DNA of 64,000 nucleotides. It comes from Myxocyprinus asiaticus (Eukaryota > Chordata > Actinopteri > Cypriniformes > Catostomidae). The stretch lies in NCBI RefSeq assembly GCF_019703515.2, contig NC_059358.1, positions 45,704,594-45,768,593 of the forward strand. Reading direction: 5' to 3'. Shown one piece after another: positions 43,401-55,434 of this stretch. A program made the position numbers and the translations under genes. The notes below the pieces were generated by a model. The model made no database searches, was not told where the DNA came from, and saw only the letters and a program-made list of their open reading frames with translations. Each line of letters begins with the position of its first letter. The stretch's first letter is position 1.

Positions 43401-43953
43401 GTTTTGTCTTCATAGTGTCTCATCAAAATGTAATGGCTTACTCTGCGTCTGAAATTACATTTCAGTTGAAGTCACTTAGGCAGGTGGGCTTTTAGTTAAT
43501 GTTAACCAGTTACCAAAGAGCTATAAGATATTGTTTTCACAACTGTTATACTGTAGTTAATGCAGCATTTTTTAATCTTGCAAGTAATAAACAGTTATTT
43601 AATGGGGGTTAACGTTAACAAAGGTTGTGGTAATAACAGCAAATAATGGTAGATTTAAAAAAGCAAAGTTACCATTTGGATTAGTGAAGACGATCTTACT
43701 GCATCACATTTTAGGTGTAAAATAGTGATTGTTTGTGAATTCCATTTGATGCTGACTAAGAAAATACAGTTTACAGAATTATTATTAGTCTACTAGCTTT
43801 TTATGTATTTTTCAAATGGATTATTTTATTATATTTTTACTATGCTTTTTTGGCATTTATTTCCCCCAATTTTGAACCTTGACAGATGTGATCACTTTGA
43901 ACTGTTGTTGTATGGTGTGTATATTCTTTAAAATTCTCCTTTTATGTTTTCCG

Positions 43954-43985
<32 letters not shown>

Positions 43986-44928
43986 AAACAAAAAAAAAAA
44001 CATACCTTTTGGAACCCTTCGGAAGGAGGGTAAATAATGATATAATGATAGGTATAGAGTAAATAATTACATAATTTTGATTCATGGGTGAACAGTTCTT
44101 TTAAAACACTTCCTATATACTGGAGTATAATACTGGACCACAATACTTTAAAAAGTCTTTACAGGACTTTTCTAATTGTATTTCATAAAATGTACAGAGT
44201 AAAAAAGAAACACATGAATGCTTTTCTTAATAGGGAACTCTCTGTGGTCGGCTCAGCAGTCTTGTTCTCTAATTTTGCAGCAATGAAAATTGCCACAGGC
44301 TTTCCTGAACTGAACTATTGTACAAGATGTTCAAAATTTCCCTTATTCCAACAAACTGTCCAGCAGCACAGAATGTGCCAGACTTCAGGCATTCTTTTAG
44401 CTGCTTTTCCAGAAAAAAATAAATCGTTGATTTTCTTAAGTCAAAGATAGCCAATGCAAACTGATCTCTACAGACTTTAGACATGGCAAGGCAGAGTATT
44501 GTGTCACCTCTAAGCAGATATCAGGGAAAGGGATGAGGGCTGGGCCGACACATTCATGTATGAGAGGTCAGTGTGTGCACCCTCGCTAAGGTGCTAATTA
44601 AACACAGTTTATAAACACAGAAGAATCTCGCTGGGCAAAGAGCACTGTGCCCTATATCTTCTATATAAGGAGTGTGATTAAAAAACAATTTTAATGGCCT
44701 GTGTTTATTTTTTCTATATTAAAATAAACTACAATCACAGCCTAAAGGTGCTGTAAGAGTTATTTTTTATTGTATTTATTTATTTATTTTTGCATTTAAG
44801 GTGCACACAGTACTTTGTTCCCTCGCTTTAAGTTTTAAACAAAGAAATGGACAATACTTTTACGCATGTTTACGATCATGCAATATCCTCATTGGGGCAG
44901 CCATGGTGAGATCCATGACCATCTGATA
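43401..44928. other. Non-coding stretch with homopolymer tract
   Basis: A run of about 30 A (43955-43984) is followed by further A-rich sequence to 44000. Near 44080-44110 lies an end of the 'gggtgaac..ttcttttaaa' repeat family. No exon is supported. Confidence 0.5.
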
Positions 44929-44930
44929 TA

Positions 44931-46509
44931 CAGTTGAAGACAGAAGTTTACATACACTTAGGTTGAAGTCATTAAAACTAATGTTTTAACTGCTCCACAG
45001 ATTTAATATTAGCAAACTATAGTTTTGGCAAGTCGTTTAGGACATCTACTTTGTGAATGACACAAGTAATTTTTCCAACAATTGTTTACAGACAGATTGT
45101 TTAACTTATAATTGACTATATCACAATTCCAGTGGGTCAGAAGTTTACATACACTAAGTGAACTGTGCCTTTAAGCAGCTTGGAAAATTCCAGAAAATTA
45201 TGTCAAGCCTTTAGACAATTAGCTTCTGATAGGAGGTGTACTGAATTTGAGGTGTACATGTGCATGTATTTTAAGGCCTACCTTCAAACTCAGTTCCTCT
45301 TTGCTAGACCTCTGAAAAACAATTGTGGACCTCCTTAAGTCTGGTTCATCCTTAGGAACAATTTCCAAATGCCTGAAGGTACCATGTTCATCTGTACAAA
45401 CAATAGTATACAAGTATAAACACCATGGGACCACGCAGCCATCGTACCGCTCAGGAAGGAGACGCATTCTGTCTCCTATAGATGAACATAGTCTGATGCG
45501 AAAAGTGCAAATCAATCCCAGAACAACAGCAAAGGACCTTGTGAAGGTGCTGGAGGAAACAGGTAGACAAGTATCTATATACACAGTAAATTGAGTCCTA
45601 TATCAACATAACCTAAAAGGCTGCTCCGCAAGGAAGAAGCCACTGCTCCAAAACTGCCATTAAAAACCAGACTACAGTTTGCAAGTGCACATGGGGACAA
45701 AAATATTACTTTTTGGAGAAATGTCCTCTGGTCTAATGAAAAAAAAAAAAAATTTGGACTGTTTGGCCATAATGACCATCGTTATGTTTGGAGGAAAAAG
45801 GGTGAGGCCTGCAAGCTGAAGAACACCATCCCAACCGTGAAGCATGGGGGTGGCAGCATCATGTTGTGGGGGTGCATTGCTGCAGGAGGGACTGGTGCAC
45901 TTCACAAAATAGATGTCATCATGAGGAAGGAAAATTATGTGGATATATTGAAGCAACACCTCAACACATCAGCCAGGAAGTTAAAGATTGGTTGCAAATT
46001 GGTCTTCCAAATTACCCCAAACATACCTCCAAAGTGTGGCACAATGGCTCAAGGACAACAAAACCAAGGTATTGGAGTGGCCATCACAAAGCTCTGACCT
46101 CAATACGATAGAAAATTTGTGGGCAGAACTGAAAAAGCATGTGCGAGCAAGGAGGCCTACAAACCTGACTCAGTTACACCAGTTCTGTCTGGAGGAATGG
46201 GCCAAAATTCAAGCAACTTATTGTGAGAAGCTTGTGGAAGGCTATCCAAAACGTTTGACCCAAGTTTAACAATTTATAGGCAATGATACCAAATGCTAAC
46301 AAAGTGTATGTAAACTTCTGACCCACTGGGAATGTGATGAAAGAAATAAAAGCTGAAATAAATAATTCTCTCTACTATTATTCTAACATTTCATTCTTAA
46401 AATAAAGTAGTGATCCTAACTGACCTAAGACAGGGAATGTTTCCTACGATTAAATGTCAGGACTTCTAAAAAGCTGAGTTTAAGGTGTATGTAAAGTTCT
46501 GACTTAAAC

Positions 46510-46510
<1 letters not shown>
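44931..46510 (+). mobile_element. Tc1-like transposon with IR/DR ends (Sleeping Beauty-type)
   Basis: Each end carries two copies of a direct-repeat motif. On the left are 'gacagaagtttacatacact' (outer, from 44939) and 'gtcagaagtttacatacact' (inner, about 45136). On the right are complements at 46301-46328 (inner) and about 46483-46508 (outer). TA precedes the left end (44929-44930). This inverted/direct repeat layout is characteristic of the salmonid/cyprinid Tc1 group that includes Sleeping Beauty. The right outer repeat is diverged and abuts an AT microsatellite. Confidence 0.9.
45295..46269 (+). pseudogene. Tc1-like transposase, inactive
   Basis: The N-terminal paired-like DNA-binding part is clear: VDLLKSGSSLGTISKCLKVP, then RSGRRRILSPIDEHSLMRKV and VLEETGRQVSIYTVN, ending in a stop. 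The catalytic domain has FGLFGHNDHRYVWRKKGEAC and [20 protein letters not shown]. After a frameshift in the second-Asp region comes PSQSSDLNTIENLWAELKKH, with the third catalytic residue Glu present. The first Asp segment is replaced by a run of Lys from an A-rich expansion at 45739-45752. DNA cleavage activity is not expected. Confidence 0.88.
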
Positions 46511-46559
<49 letters not shown>

Positions 46560-46560
46560 T

Positions 46561-46588
<28 letters not shown>
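46511..46588. repeat. (TA)n(CA)n compound microsatellite
   Basis: About 18 TA units followed by CA units interrupted once. It separates the Tc1-like element from a GC-rich element. Confidence 0.95.
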
Positions 46589-46591
<3 letters not shown>

Positions 46592-46864
46592 GTGACGAGA
46601 AGGAGGGTGGGGCCGGGCCGTGCGTGTGCATGGCCGGCCCCCAATCGGGCTAATCAGCTGAGGAGAGGGATTAAGCTGAGCCGGATGTGGCAGTTCGGGA
46701 GAGAGAGGGCCACACACAGCTGCCATGTGTGTTTATGTTTATGTCTTTTTAAGTTTTCATTAAACATTATTTTGACTGTTCAGCCGGTTGGGCTTTATTC
46801 CTCTCCTCGGCTGATTAGCCTGATTGGGGGCCGGCCCGGCCCCACCCTCCTCCTCATCACAACA
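46588..46864. mobile_element. GC-rich terminal-inverted-repeat element (related to the palindrome)
   Basis: The left end 'gttgtgacgagaaggagggt' pairs with the right end 'cctcctcctcatcacaac'. 'ggccccaatcgggctaatc' on the left matches, inverted, 'gattagcctgattgggggcc' on the right. The arms share order and wording with the 27063-27321 palindrome (gccgggc, ccccaatc, gagagag). The middle holds about 80 bp of unpaired sequence with AT-rich 'tttaagttttcattaaac'. Confidence 0.75.
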
Positions 46865-47640
46865 GTATATTAGACTCAGGAAATGTCCTGCCCCTTACTG
46901 AAACTGAAAATACGATTGTTAGCAACTATCCAATCGCGTCTGAAACGAACGTTCTGATTGGTGGATCAGCTTAGTCGGACTCTCTGTCTTGCCTGTGCCA
47001 TCAGTTGCGCTCCTGCCTCCCGCTGCTCCGTGCATGTTTAGAGAGAATATCTGTACACTTTTTAAAATAATAATAGAAAAGAAAACACAATTCACTCAAC
47101 GGTGCTGTGACATTGTGTTATTAGATTGAAAAAGTTCCGGGTCAAAAGCTTACTCGTTGTTCTGGCGGCCACACGTATCATCACTTATTTTAGGTGGGCA
47201 TACGCAAAATCCTAAGAAAGATAGCTGGGCATACGGCGTATACCTGCGTATACACTAGACTACACTACTGGTTTTCCTCCACCGAAAACTGAGAGTTTTA
47301 AAAACACTCTCAAGCATCACATACTTTGGAAAATGGTGACTTTTGGAAACTGTGCATATACACCTTTTTTACAATGTAAATTTGGCTGATTATGGATTGT
47401 ACTTTATTAACAAAACTGTGCTATTTGCCTGCCGCAATATATAAAGTTTAAATAATAAAGTCTTTTACAATAATGGTTAAGCACTGGCTTAAAAGAAGCC
47501 AAAGCTGTGCTAATTTTTAATTGTTAATTAAATTTTGGTCTAATCCTTTCTATTATATGTTACCAGGAGTGGGAGCAACCTTATTATTTTAATAATTTAA
47601 TAATTTCCTTTTTCAATTTTCAAATGTTTAGTCTGTTACT

Positions 47641-47702
<62 letters not shown>

Positions 47703-48344
47703 TTTTAAGGACAAAGCCTATCTAGGGACCTAGATAAAACTCAGAATTCAGCGATGAGTTTAACAACGCTCAATGGCGCGTGCAGCAGCATTCAGCCACC
47801 ATCAGCTGTCTGGACCGGGGCGCGTTTAAGCTTTTCAGCCACTGCTTTACTAAACATGGATCGCACCTTTTAGGTGAGCATATGATCGCGTCTTATTCAA
47901 TCAAATGTATTTATGTAAATTGCTTAGTTGTGTGGAGTGCTGTTGGCTCCACACCGCAGTTGGTACAGAAATGGTGTCAGCTCATATGCACATCTTAGGC
48001 AACAAAAGAGAAATCGAGGAATTTTTAAAGAAAAATTTTGCTTTTGAGTAGTCTCGAAGTGTTAAACGGTCGTTTCTCATCTGTTCAGGGTCTGTAGTGC
48101 TCGTAAAAAAGTGATAACCTAAAACTGAACCTGCAAATATCCTGATTATATTTGGTTATATGTACAGCTGAGTCAGCCGTACTGACTCTTATTTTGCCAA
48201 TGATTATCCTACACTGCTAATGTGTGCAAATTAACAATAGTTGCAGGACTAATTTTCCCTCACTAAATGAGAGGATATTGTATCATAGAGAAAAAGGAGG
48301 AACAGACATTTCCTTTCAAAAAGCAAATTACATTTACATGTATT
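46865..48344. other. Non-coding stretch with AT microsatellite
   Basis: No gene is supported. A TA repeat of about 27 units lies at 47645-47698. Segments near 47180-47270 ('gcatacggcgtatacctgcg') may be a transposon end but could not be paired. Confidence 0.5.
47644..47698. repeat. (TA)n microsatellite
   Basis: An uninterrupted run of about 27 TA units. Confidence 0.95.
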
Positions 48345-48490
48345 TGTAACAGGTTCTTAGTTCAGGGCAATGGAAAAGTCAGGAGACAACGAAGCAGGTT
48401 CAAGGTCAGTCCTTTTATTATCTTTCTGAATCATACACACAATCGACGATAACCATCGATAACAAACGAATAGGATTTCTAGTAACTGAA
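48345..48490 (-). repeat. Truncated 3' LTR of the Gmr1-like element
   Basis: Bases 48345-48490 match 51679-51824 ('gtaacaggttcttagttcag', 'tccttttattatctttctga', 'atttctagtaactgaa'). The remaining two thirds of the LTR are missing and RT coding sequence abuts directly. Confidence 0.88.
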
Positions 48491-48730
48491 TAAGCATCAA
48501 ATTTGGACACTGCATTCACTTTTCGGTAGTCAACACAGAAGCGGACCGAGCCATCGCTCTTCAGTACCAGAACTACCATGCTGGCCCAATCGCTGTGCGA
48601 CTCTTGTATTATGCCCATTTCAAGCATTGCCTCTAATTCTTCCTGAACAACCTTTTTCTTGGTTCGCGGCTACGAACCACCACCCTCGGGGTGGTCTAGA
48701 TATGGTGCTCTATGATGTTCGTGCGACCGG
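48491..48730 (-). pseudogene. Reverse transcriptase N-terminus of the Gmr1-like element
   Basis: On the minus strand FSPLPGRTNIIEHHI leads, after a small gap and frameshift, to MLEMGIIQESHSDWASMVVL and KSDGSVRFCVDYRKVNAVSK. It stops being RT at FDAY, where LTR sequence begins. This is the standard opening of Ty3/gypsy RT. The palm with YLDD is gone. It lies directly after the integrase C-terminal region, giving the copia-like domain order. Confidence 0.88.
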
Positions 48731-49882
48731 GTAGGGGTGAAAACACGTCGCGATTTCCACTTGCAACCTGGCAATATCTGTAAGCTGCGACAGTGAGAGG
48801 TGGTCTCCACAGGGGACCAGAATGAATGAACTTGATTTGGGAGATACCTTCGGCCCGAGCTCTGACCTCTCCAGAACTACTGTTGCCAAGGCTACAGGTA
48901 CCTCCTCCCTCCATGGTTTGAGGAGGTTGAGGTGGTAGGTTTGATGCACCTCTCCCCTATCCATTTGCCTAACCTCATAATCGAGATCTCCGACTCATCG
49001 TGTGACCTCAAAGGGTCCTTGCCACTTGGCGAGTAATTTGGAGCTCGAGGTGGGCAGCAATACAAGCACTTTATCTCCCTGTGCGAGTACCTGTAGCCGA
49101 GTGACCTTGTCATACAGTTGGCATTGCCATTGAGCTTGGAGCAAATTCTCCTGTGTTACCCGCCCCAAAGTGTGGAGTTTTGCTCTAAGGTCAAGAATGT
49201 ATTGAATTTGAGTTTTACTATTCGAAGGTCCTTCCTCCCAAGCTTCCCGTATGACGTCAAACACGCCGCGCGGCCGGCACCCATACAGTAGCTCAAAAGG
49301 AGAAAACCCGGTGGAGGCTTGCGGGACCTCTCGTATTGCAAACAGCAGGGGTTCGAGCCACTTATCCCAGTTTTTAGCATCTTCATGTACGAACTTACGA
49401 ATCATGTTTTTTAAGGTCTTATTAAATCGTTCGACCAACCCGTCAGTTTGCGGGTGATAAACGCTGGTGCAAATTGATTTAATACCTAATAATTCATATA
49501 GTTTGTGAAGTGTATGTGACATGAATGTTGTGCCTTGATCAGTGAGGATTTCCTTTGGAATCCCCACTCGAGAGATAATTTTGAAGAGTGCCTCCGCAAC
49601 ACTACATGCTGAGATGTTGCTTAGAGGCACTGCTTCCGTATATCGCATTGCATAGTCCACCAGTACTAATACAAAGCGATAGCCACATGCAGTCTGTTCT
49701 AATGGCCCGACGAGATCCATGCCAATTCTCTCGAAGGGGATCTCGATCAATGGCAGCAGGCACAATGGTGCTTTTGGGGTGGCCGGTGGATTTACCAACT
49801 GACATTCACAGAATGCCGCACACCACTTGCGAACGTCCCCGTGAATGCCCGGCCAAAAGAAACAGGCCATTATATGGTTCAA
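48731..49882 (-). pseudogene. Integrase of the Gmr1-like element
   Basis: The residual zinc-binding region (RKWCAAFCECQLVNPPATPK) precedes the catalytic core. The core has IGMDLVGPLEQTACGY with the first Asp, KEILTDQGTTFMSHTLHKLY with the second Asp and YHPQTDGLVERFNKTLKNMI with the catalytic Glu. A GPF-type segment (LLAKWQGPFEVTR) follows, then VHQTYHLNLLKPWREE. The 49882-48995 stretch is open over 295 codons, so the whole DDE core is intact. A frame break near 48990 separates it from the C-terminal tail. The enzyme would insert the element DNA. Confidence 0.9.
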
Positions 49883-50470
49883 AGTCTTTTTGTATTATAG
49901 TGAGCCACCTGGAAAAGTGTTTCCCGATGGCTTTTTGGTACTAACAGCTGAGTTGTTTTCTCTTTGGTTTGAGTGTCCTGTGTCATCGATACAACCGCTC
50001 TTTGATAATAGAAAAGTATGAGTATATGAGCGCAACACCGGGCTGGAGCTTTTGACCATCCATTACTTTCACTTGGTCAAAGGCGTGCTTGATGGACTCG
50101 TCACATGACTGCTCCAGAGGGAAATCCCCCTCAGGGAAGCCCCTGAGAATGGGAATTCCCCCGTCTGCGTCATCCCAACTTGGAGCCGACATTGACGGCC
50201 TAAGCACCGCCTCACCAGCCATCGTATCGTACGTCACACCCGCGCCACTCTTTTGCAGGACCCATCCACACACATTACCCTCAATAGATTTTTAAAGCCG
50301 GGCCAACTGGTTCCCAGAATTAGTGGATGGGTGAGCCAGGGATTAACCGCAGCCTCAACTATATGCCTTTTTCCCCTGAATTGTATCTCAATGGTAACTA
50401 CTGATACTTGTGAATGTCACTATGCACACACCTCAACCTCACCAATTTATTTTTATACAATGCCCCGCCT
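49883..50470 (-). pseudogene. Region between protease and integrase of the Gmr1-like element
   Basis: A partial frame (50273-49983) reads MCGWVLQKSGAGVTYDTMAG through DQVKVMDGQKLQPGVALIYS. Near 49950-49885 the broken translation resembles the HHCC leader of integrase. I see no separate domain. The protease C-terminal half probably overlaps the upper part. Confidence 0.6.
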
Positions 50471-50560
50471 TGCACCAAGTGTTGGTGGATCAAGGTTTGA
50501 TAACAACCTGTATCCACCAAAGCTTGATGTGTATCCCCTTTTACTCTTACCGGTATCCGA
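50471..50560 (-). pseudogene. Aspartic protease motif of the Gmr1-like element
   Basis: The frame VKGDTHQALVDTGCYQTLIH contains the D-T-G active site at about 50508-50518 (complement). This is the retroviral-type protease that would mature Gag and Pol. It follows the CCHC knuckle in the same frame. The downstream half of the protease is degraded. Confidence 0.8.
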
Positions 50561-51421
50561 TACACCCCTGCCCAATTGGGGGCAGCCTGTGGAGCGTCGG
50601 GGATCTGGACCAGTGTCCCCACCTCCATTACTGGACACCGCTCCTGGCTGTGTCCGGTTTCCCTGCAGCTCCAGCAGACCAGCCCAGGTCTTCCTTCCGC
50701 ACTCGTGGGGGCGGTCTCGCCAACCTGGAGGGGATAGTGGAGGGAGACAGGGGGAGTAGGAGAGACAGACAAGGGGAAGGGTCCTATGGACCAGGGGTGG
50801 GGTTTCCAAGGAGGGCGGGGCCGGGGCTCCCCCCCACCTCCGAGGAGGCTGGACTGGGTGGGAGTGAGGGGCATGGGGGAGGGGAGGGAACATGAGACAC
50901 AGGGGGTGGAGAGGAGAAGAGAGAGAATAAACTGCTTCATTGGCTCCTGGGAACGCCGCCATGTAGTCCTCTGCCAGCTGAACGGCTTCCTCCAACGATG
51001 CCGGATGGTGGCACTGGACCCAATCGGACATTCCTCGGGCAAGTTGGGAGACGAACTGCTCCAGTACCACCAGATCGACGACTTCCATGATGCCGCGGGT
51101 TCCCCCCACCAGCAGCCCTTTCCGGCAGGTGTCACGGAGCTGCTGCGCAAAAGCAAATGGGCAGCCGTCCTTCCCGAAACACAAAGAGCGGAAAAGCTGT
51201 CGACTCTGCTCCAGGGTCTGACTGACCCGTTGCTGGATGGCCTTTCTTAGGTGGCTGTAATACAGGAGGCTGGTGGCGGGAAGTTGTTGTGCCGCCAGCT
51301 GCGCCTCCCCAGAGAGCAGGGGCAACAGGCAGGCTGCCCACTGATTGGGATGCTGCCTCCACACCTCTGCGGTTTTTTCAAAGAGGTTGAGGAAGGCCTC
51401 TGGATCATCGTTCGGTCCCAT
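50561..51421 (-). pseudogene. Gag with SCAN-like capsid and zinc knuckle, Gmr1-like element
   Basis: From MGPNDDPEAFLNLFEKTAEV the frame runs through QWAACLLPLLSGEAQLAAQQ and RQLFRSLCFGKDGCPFAFAQ. It then reaches VVDLVVLEQFVSQLARGMSD and WVQCHHPASLEEAVQLAEDY. The last two segments match the vertebrate SCAN domain pattern (E-L-L-V-L-E-Q-F-L ... W-V-x-x-H-x-P). Published work derives SCAN from the Gmr1-type Gag capsid. A CCHC knuckle, CWSCRETGHSQERC, follows in another frame after a Pro-rich stretch, so at least one frameshift is present. Confidence 0.85.
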
Positions 51422-51678
51422 CTTGTCAGGGCCACCGAAGGAACGGCTCCGAGGAGGTCACAGCACCAGCCCCCTCCCTGGCGATCAAGCTCCGGAGCAC
51501 CTGCTGGTCCTCCGCTTGTGCCTGGAGCAGGACTTGGAAGCGTCGTTCCTTCTCCCTGCGTACCTCCATGAAAGCTGATGTTGTGACTACTGGATGCTAG
51601 TGAGGGTCTTGAAGACTTTGCCCAGTGGTGAGGACTCCATAACAGTGTACTCCTCCAAAGTCGGGTTCTTGGCACCAC
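51422..51678 (-). other. Leader and gag 5' region of the Gmr1-like element
   Basis: Just inside the LTR the minus strand reads GTGGTGCCAAGAACCCGA, a plausible tRNA primer binding site. The following leader encodes a partly open gag N-terminus (51678-51247 has no clear domain). Confidence 0.5.
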
Positions 51679-52043
51679 TGTAACAGGTTCTTAGTTCAGG
51701 GCAATGGAGGAGTCAGGAGACAATGAAGCAGGTTCAAGGTCAGTCCTTTTATTATCTTTCTGAACCATACACACAATCGACGGTAACCGTCGATAACAAA
51801 GAAATAGTATTTCTAGTAACTGAAAGCACTCTAACATAAACAAACACAATCTCTCTCTGGGTATGGGCTGTCGTGCTTGACGAACAATCTCTCCCCCTCT
51901 GATGCTTCAGCATGCCTTTTAAGCCTCTCTCCGCCATCACTATAATGAGAGACAGGTGTTAGATATAATTATGAGCCAGGTGACAAGCCTTACCACTCTC
52001 CCTCTCCCGCAGACTGACACATGACCACGCACCCCATGCTACA
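51679..52043 (-). repeat. 5' LTR of the Gmr1-like element
   Basis: A complete 365-bp LTR in minus orientation: it starts TGTAGCATGGGGTGCGTGG and ends CCTGTTACA. Its last 146 bp match the truncated 3' LTR at 48345. An AATAAA-like or TATA signal was not assigned with confidence. Confidence 0.88.
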
Positions 52044-53806
52044 TTATTCTTAGGTAAAAATGACAGTTCTATATGGCCATTGTTTTCATACAGTACGTGA
52101 GTTGATAATGTAAGAGGGCTTTAGCAGGTCTAAATGTTTCCCCTCAGTTTTCATAATTTGTAAACAAAAGCCCTAAAGTCTCAAAATAATTGTAATGTTT
52201 TGCTTTGTTTTTTCAAAGTAAATTTGATCAAAACATATCAGTTAGTTAAGAGTATAAGTCATGTTATCAGCCAGATCTTAAGAAGGAATTTATGGCCAGA
52301 CCTTAAAAATTATAATTCAATATACAATGTACCCCGTGGCTATTTAATATAAATAAACGCACAATATTATTAACGTTACTTGCATTGAAATGCTAGTTAA
52401 GATAAATTTGTGGCACCCGCCAAGTTTTCATCTGGATAATCAGCTCCTGCAAGACTTTGCCCCTGAGTTTCCAAATGTAAACATAGTGTGGATGTGGCCT
52501 CAATAATGGTATATTTCCAATACATTTCATTATTTTTGTGCTTCCATTTGGTGTGGCTTGTGCTCACAAAATCACACACTTCAGCTTTTAATGGAATAAT
52601 GGTTCATGGTATAATTTATATACACTGCCAAGGATGTTTTCTGGTGAGATTAACTTCCAACTTCTAGACTGGATACTAACCATCCCTTCCCAACTCCAAG
52701 ATTAGCTTAATTTTACATGCTACATTATTCCAACAACTGTCTGGGAGGGCCAGGGAATCCTTGAATCCTCTGAAAAAAAAAAAAAAAAAACACAAGTGGT
52801 TCAGACAATGATGTTAAAAAAGCTCAGGAATAAGATATATTATGGTCTGTAATTGGAGTAGCTAGAACATCAATTACTATTATTTATTTCCAATCTTATA
52901 ACCAATGCTCTTTCATATTTAAATGTCAGCACTGCCTCTGACAGCACACATTTTGTCTTCAATAAGGTTATTTGCACAGTTGTGTGTGCTATGTATTAGA
53001 CATTTTACTGTACAGTGGTTACTATGGCAACAATAAAATAAAAAGACAGAAAAAGTGCTATGATCCAAGCAGCAGAAAGTGACAGGCTCACTTAAAGAAT
53101 GTACTGGTGTTTGTTTGTGTGGGAACCTCTGACTGGAATGTGCATTCCTTTCCATGCAGCTGCATTTTGCATAACCACAATAGAAAGGATATCCGAAAAT
53201 GTCAACTGGTTGACACGTTTATTTATTAGTTTATTTTTATTTTTTTTATTGTCTCCCTATTTCTCCCCAGTTTAGCATGCGGTTTTGTGGTACTCTGTAT
53301 TACAGCTTTTCGTGTTTCTTATTTTTCTTACTTTAATAATTTTGTGTGATAATAAGTCATATTTATTTTGCCTATTTATTTGTTGGATATACGTTATTAA
53401 CCCTGTTAAAAGGCTGTGCTGAGCGTCCATATATTCCTATGAAACACATAAGAATGTACAGTTTAATGAGGCTGCATTATGTTACCCAATCATAACACAG
53501 ACTAGTCGGCTAGTAACTCAGATAATGCACCAACTGGTCAATTGGTAGTTTTAAATTGATAGATTTGCACATCCCTACCTTTTGAGTAATACAGAACAAT
53601 ACAGATACAATTGTCATTTCATACACAACTGTTTAATAGGCATTTCTTTCTGAGAAAAAGGAGTTAACAAAGCTAAATATATCAAAACATCAAATCACAA
53701 TACTTAGAGAATCGCAATACTTTAAAAATCACAAAACATAATGAATTGGCAAGTAAATATCATTGTAATATTGAATCAGAGGTCTGTGGCAATTCCCAGC
53801 CCTAGT
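52044..53806. other. Non-coding stretch
   Basis: No exon is supported. An A run lies at 52772-52790. The last 100 bases ('tctgtggcaattcccagccc') look like the end of a hAT-like fish repeat, but no partner end was found. Confidence 0.5.
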
Positions 53807-53830
53807 ATTAGGGTGATGTTGGGATATGTA

Positions 53831-55434
<1,604 letters not shown>

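Larger units (their letters stand above)
48345..52043 (-). mobile_element. Ty3/gypsy LTR retrotransposon of Gmr1 type (integrase before RT)
   Basis: On the minus strand the order is 5' LTR (52043-51679), gag with SCAN-like capsid and CCHC knuckle, protease with DTG, integrase (49882-48995), and then the start of reverse transcriptase (about 48720-48492), followed at once by a truncated 3' LTR (48490-48345). Ty3/gypsy elements normally have RT and RNase H before integrase. Integrase first is the published hallmark of Gmr1-like elements of fish and other deuterostomes. Most of RT, RNase H and the U3 part of the 3' LTR are deleted. Confidence 0.87.

Noticed and set aside
44088..44450. Possible exon in a 120-codon plus-strand frame
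   Set aside because: No similarity to a known domain and no paired splice sites that would fit an ascc3 exon on the minus strand.
50410..50895. Long GC-rich plus-strand frames opposite the gypsy gag
   Set aside because: They are antisense shadows of the minus-strand gag, protease and Pro-rich linker.
48340..52048. Target duplication for the Gmr1-like element
   Set aside because: Flanks TATT and TTAT are AT-rich and do not match exactly when the LTR ends are fixed as TG...CA.
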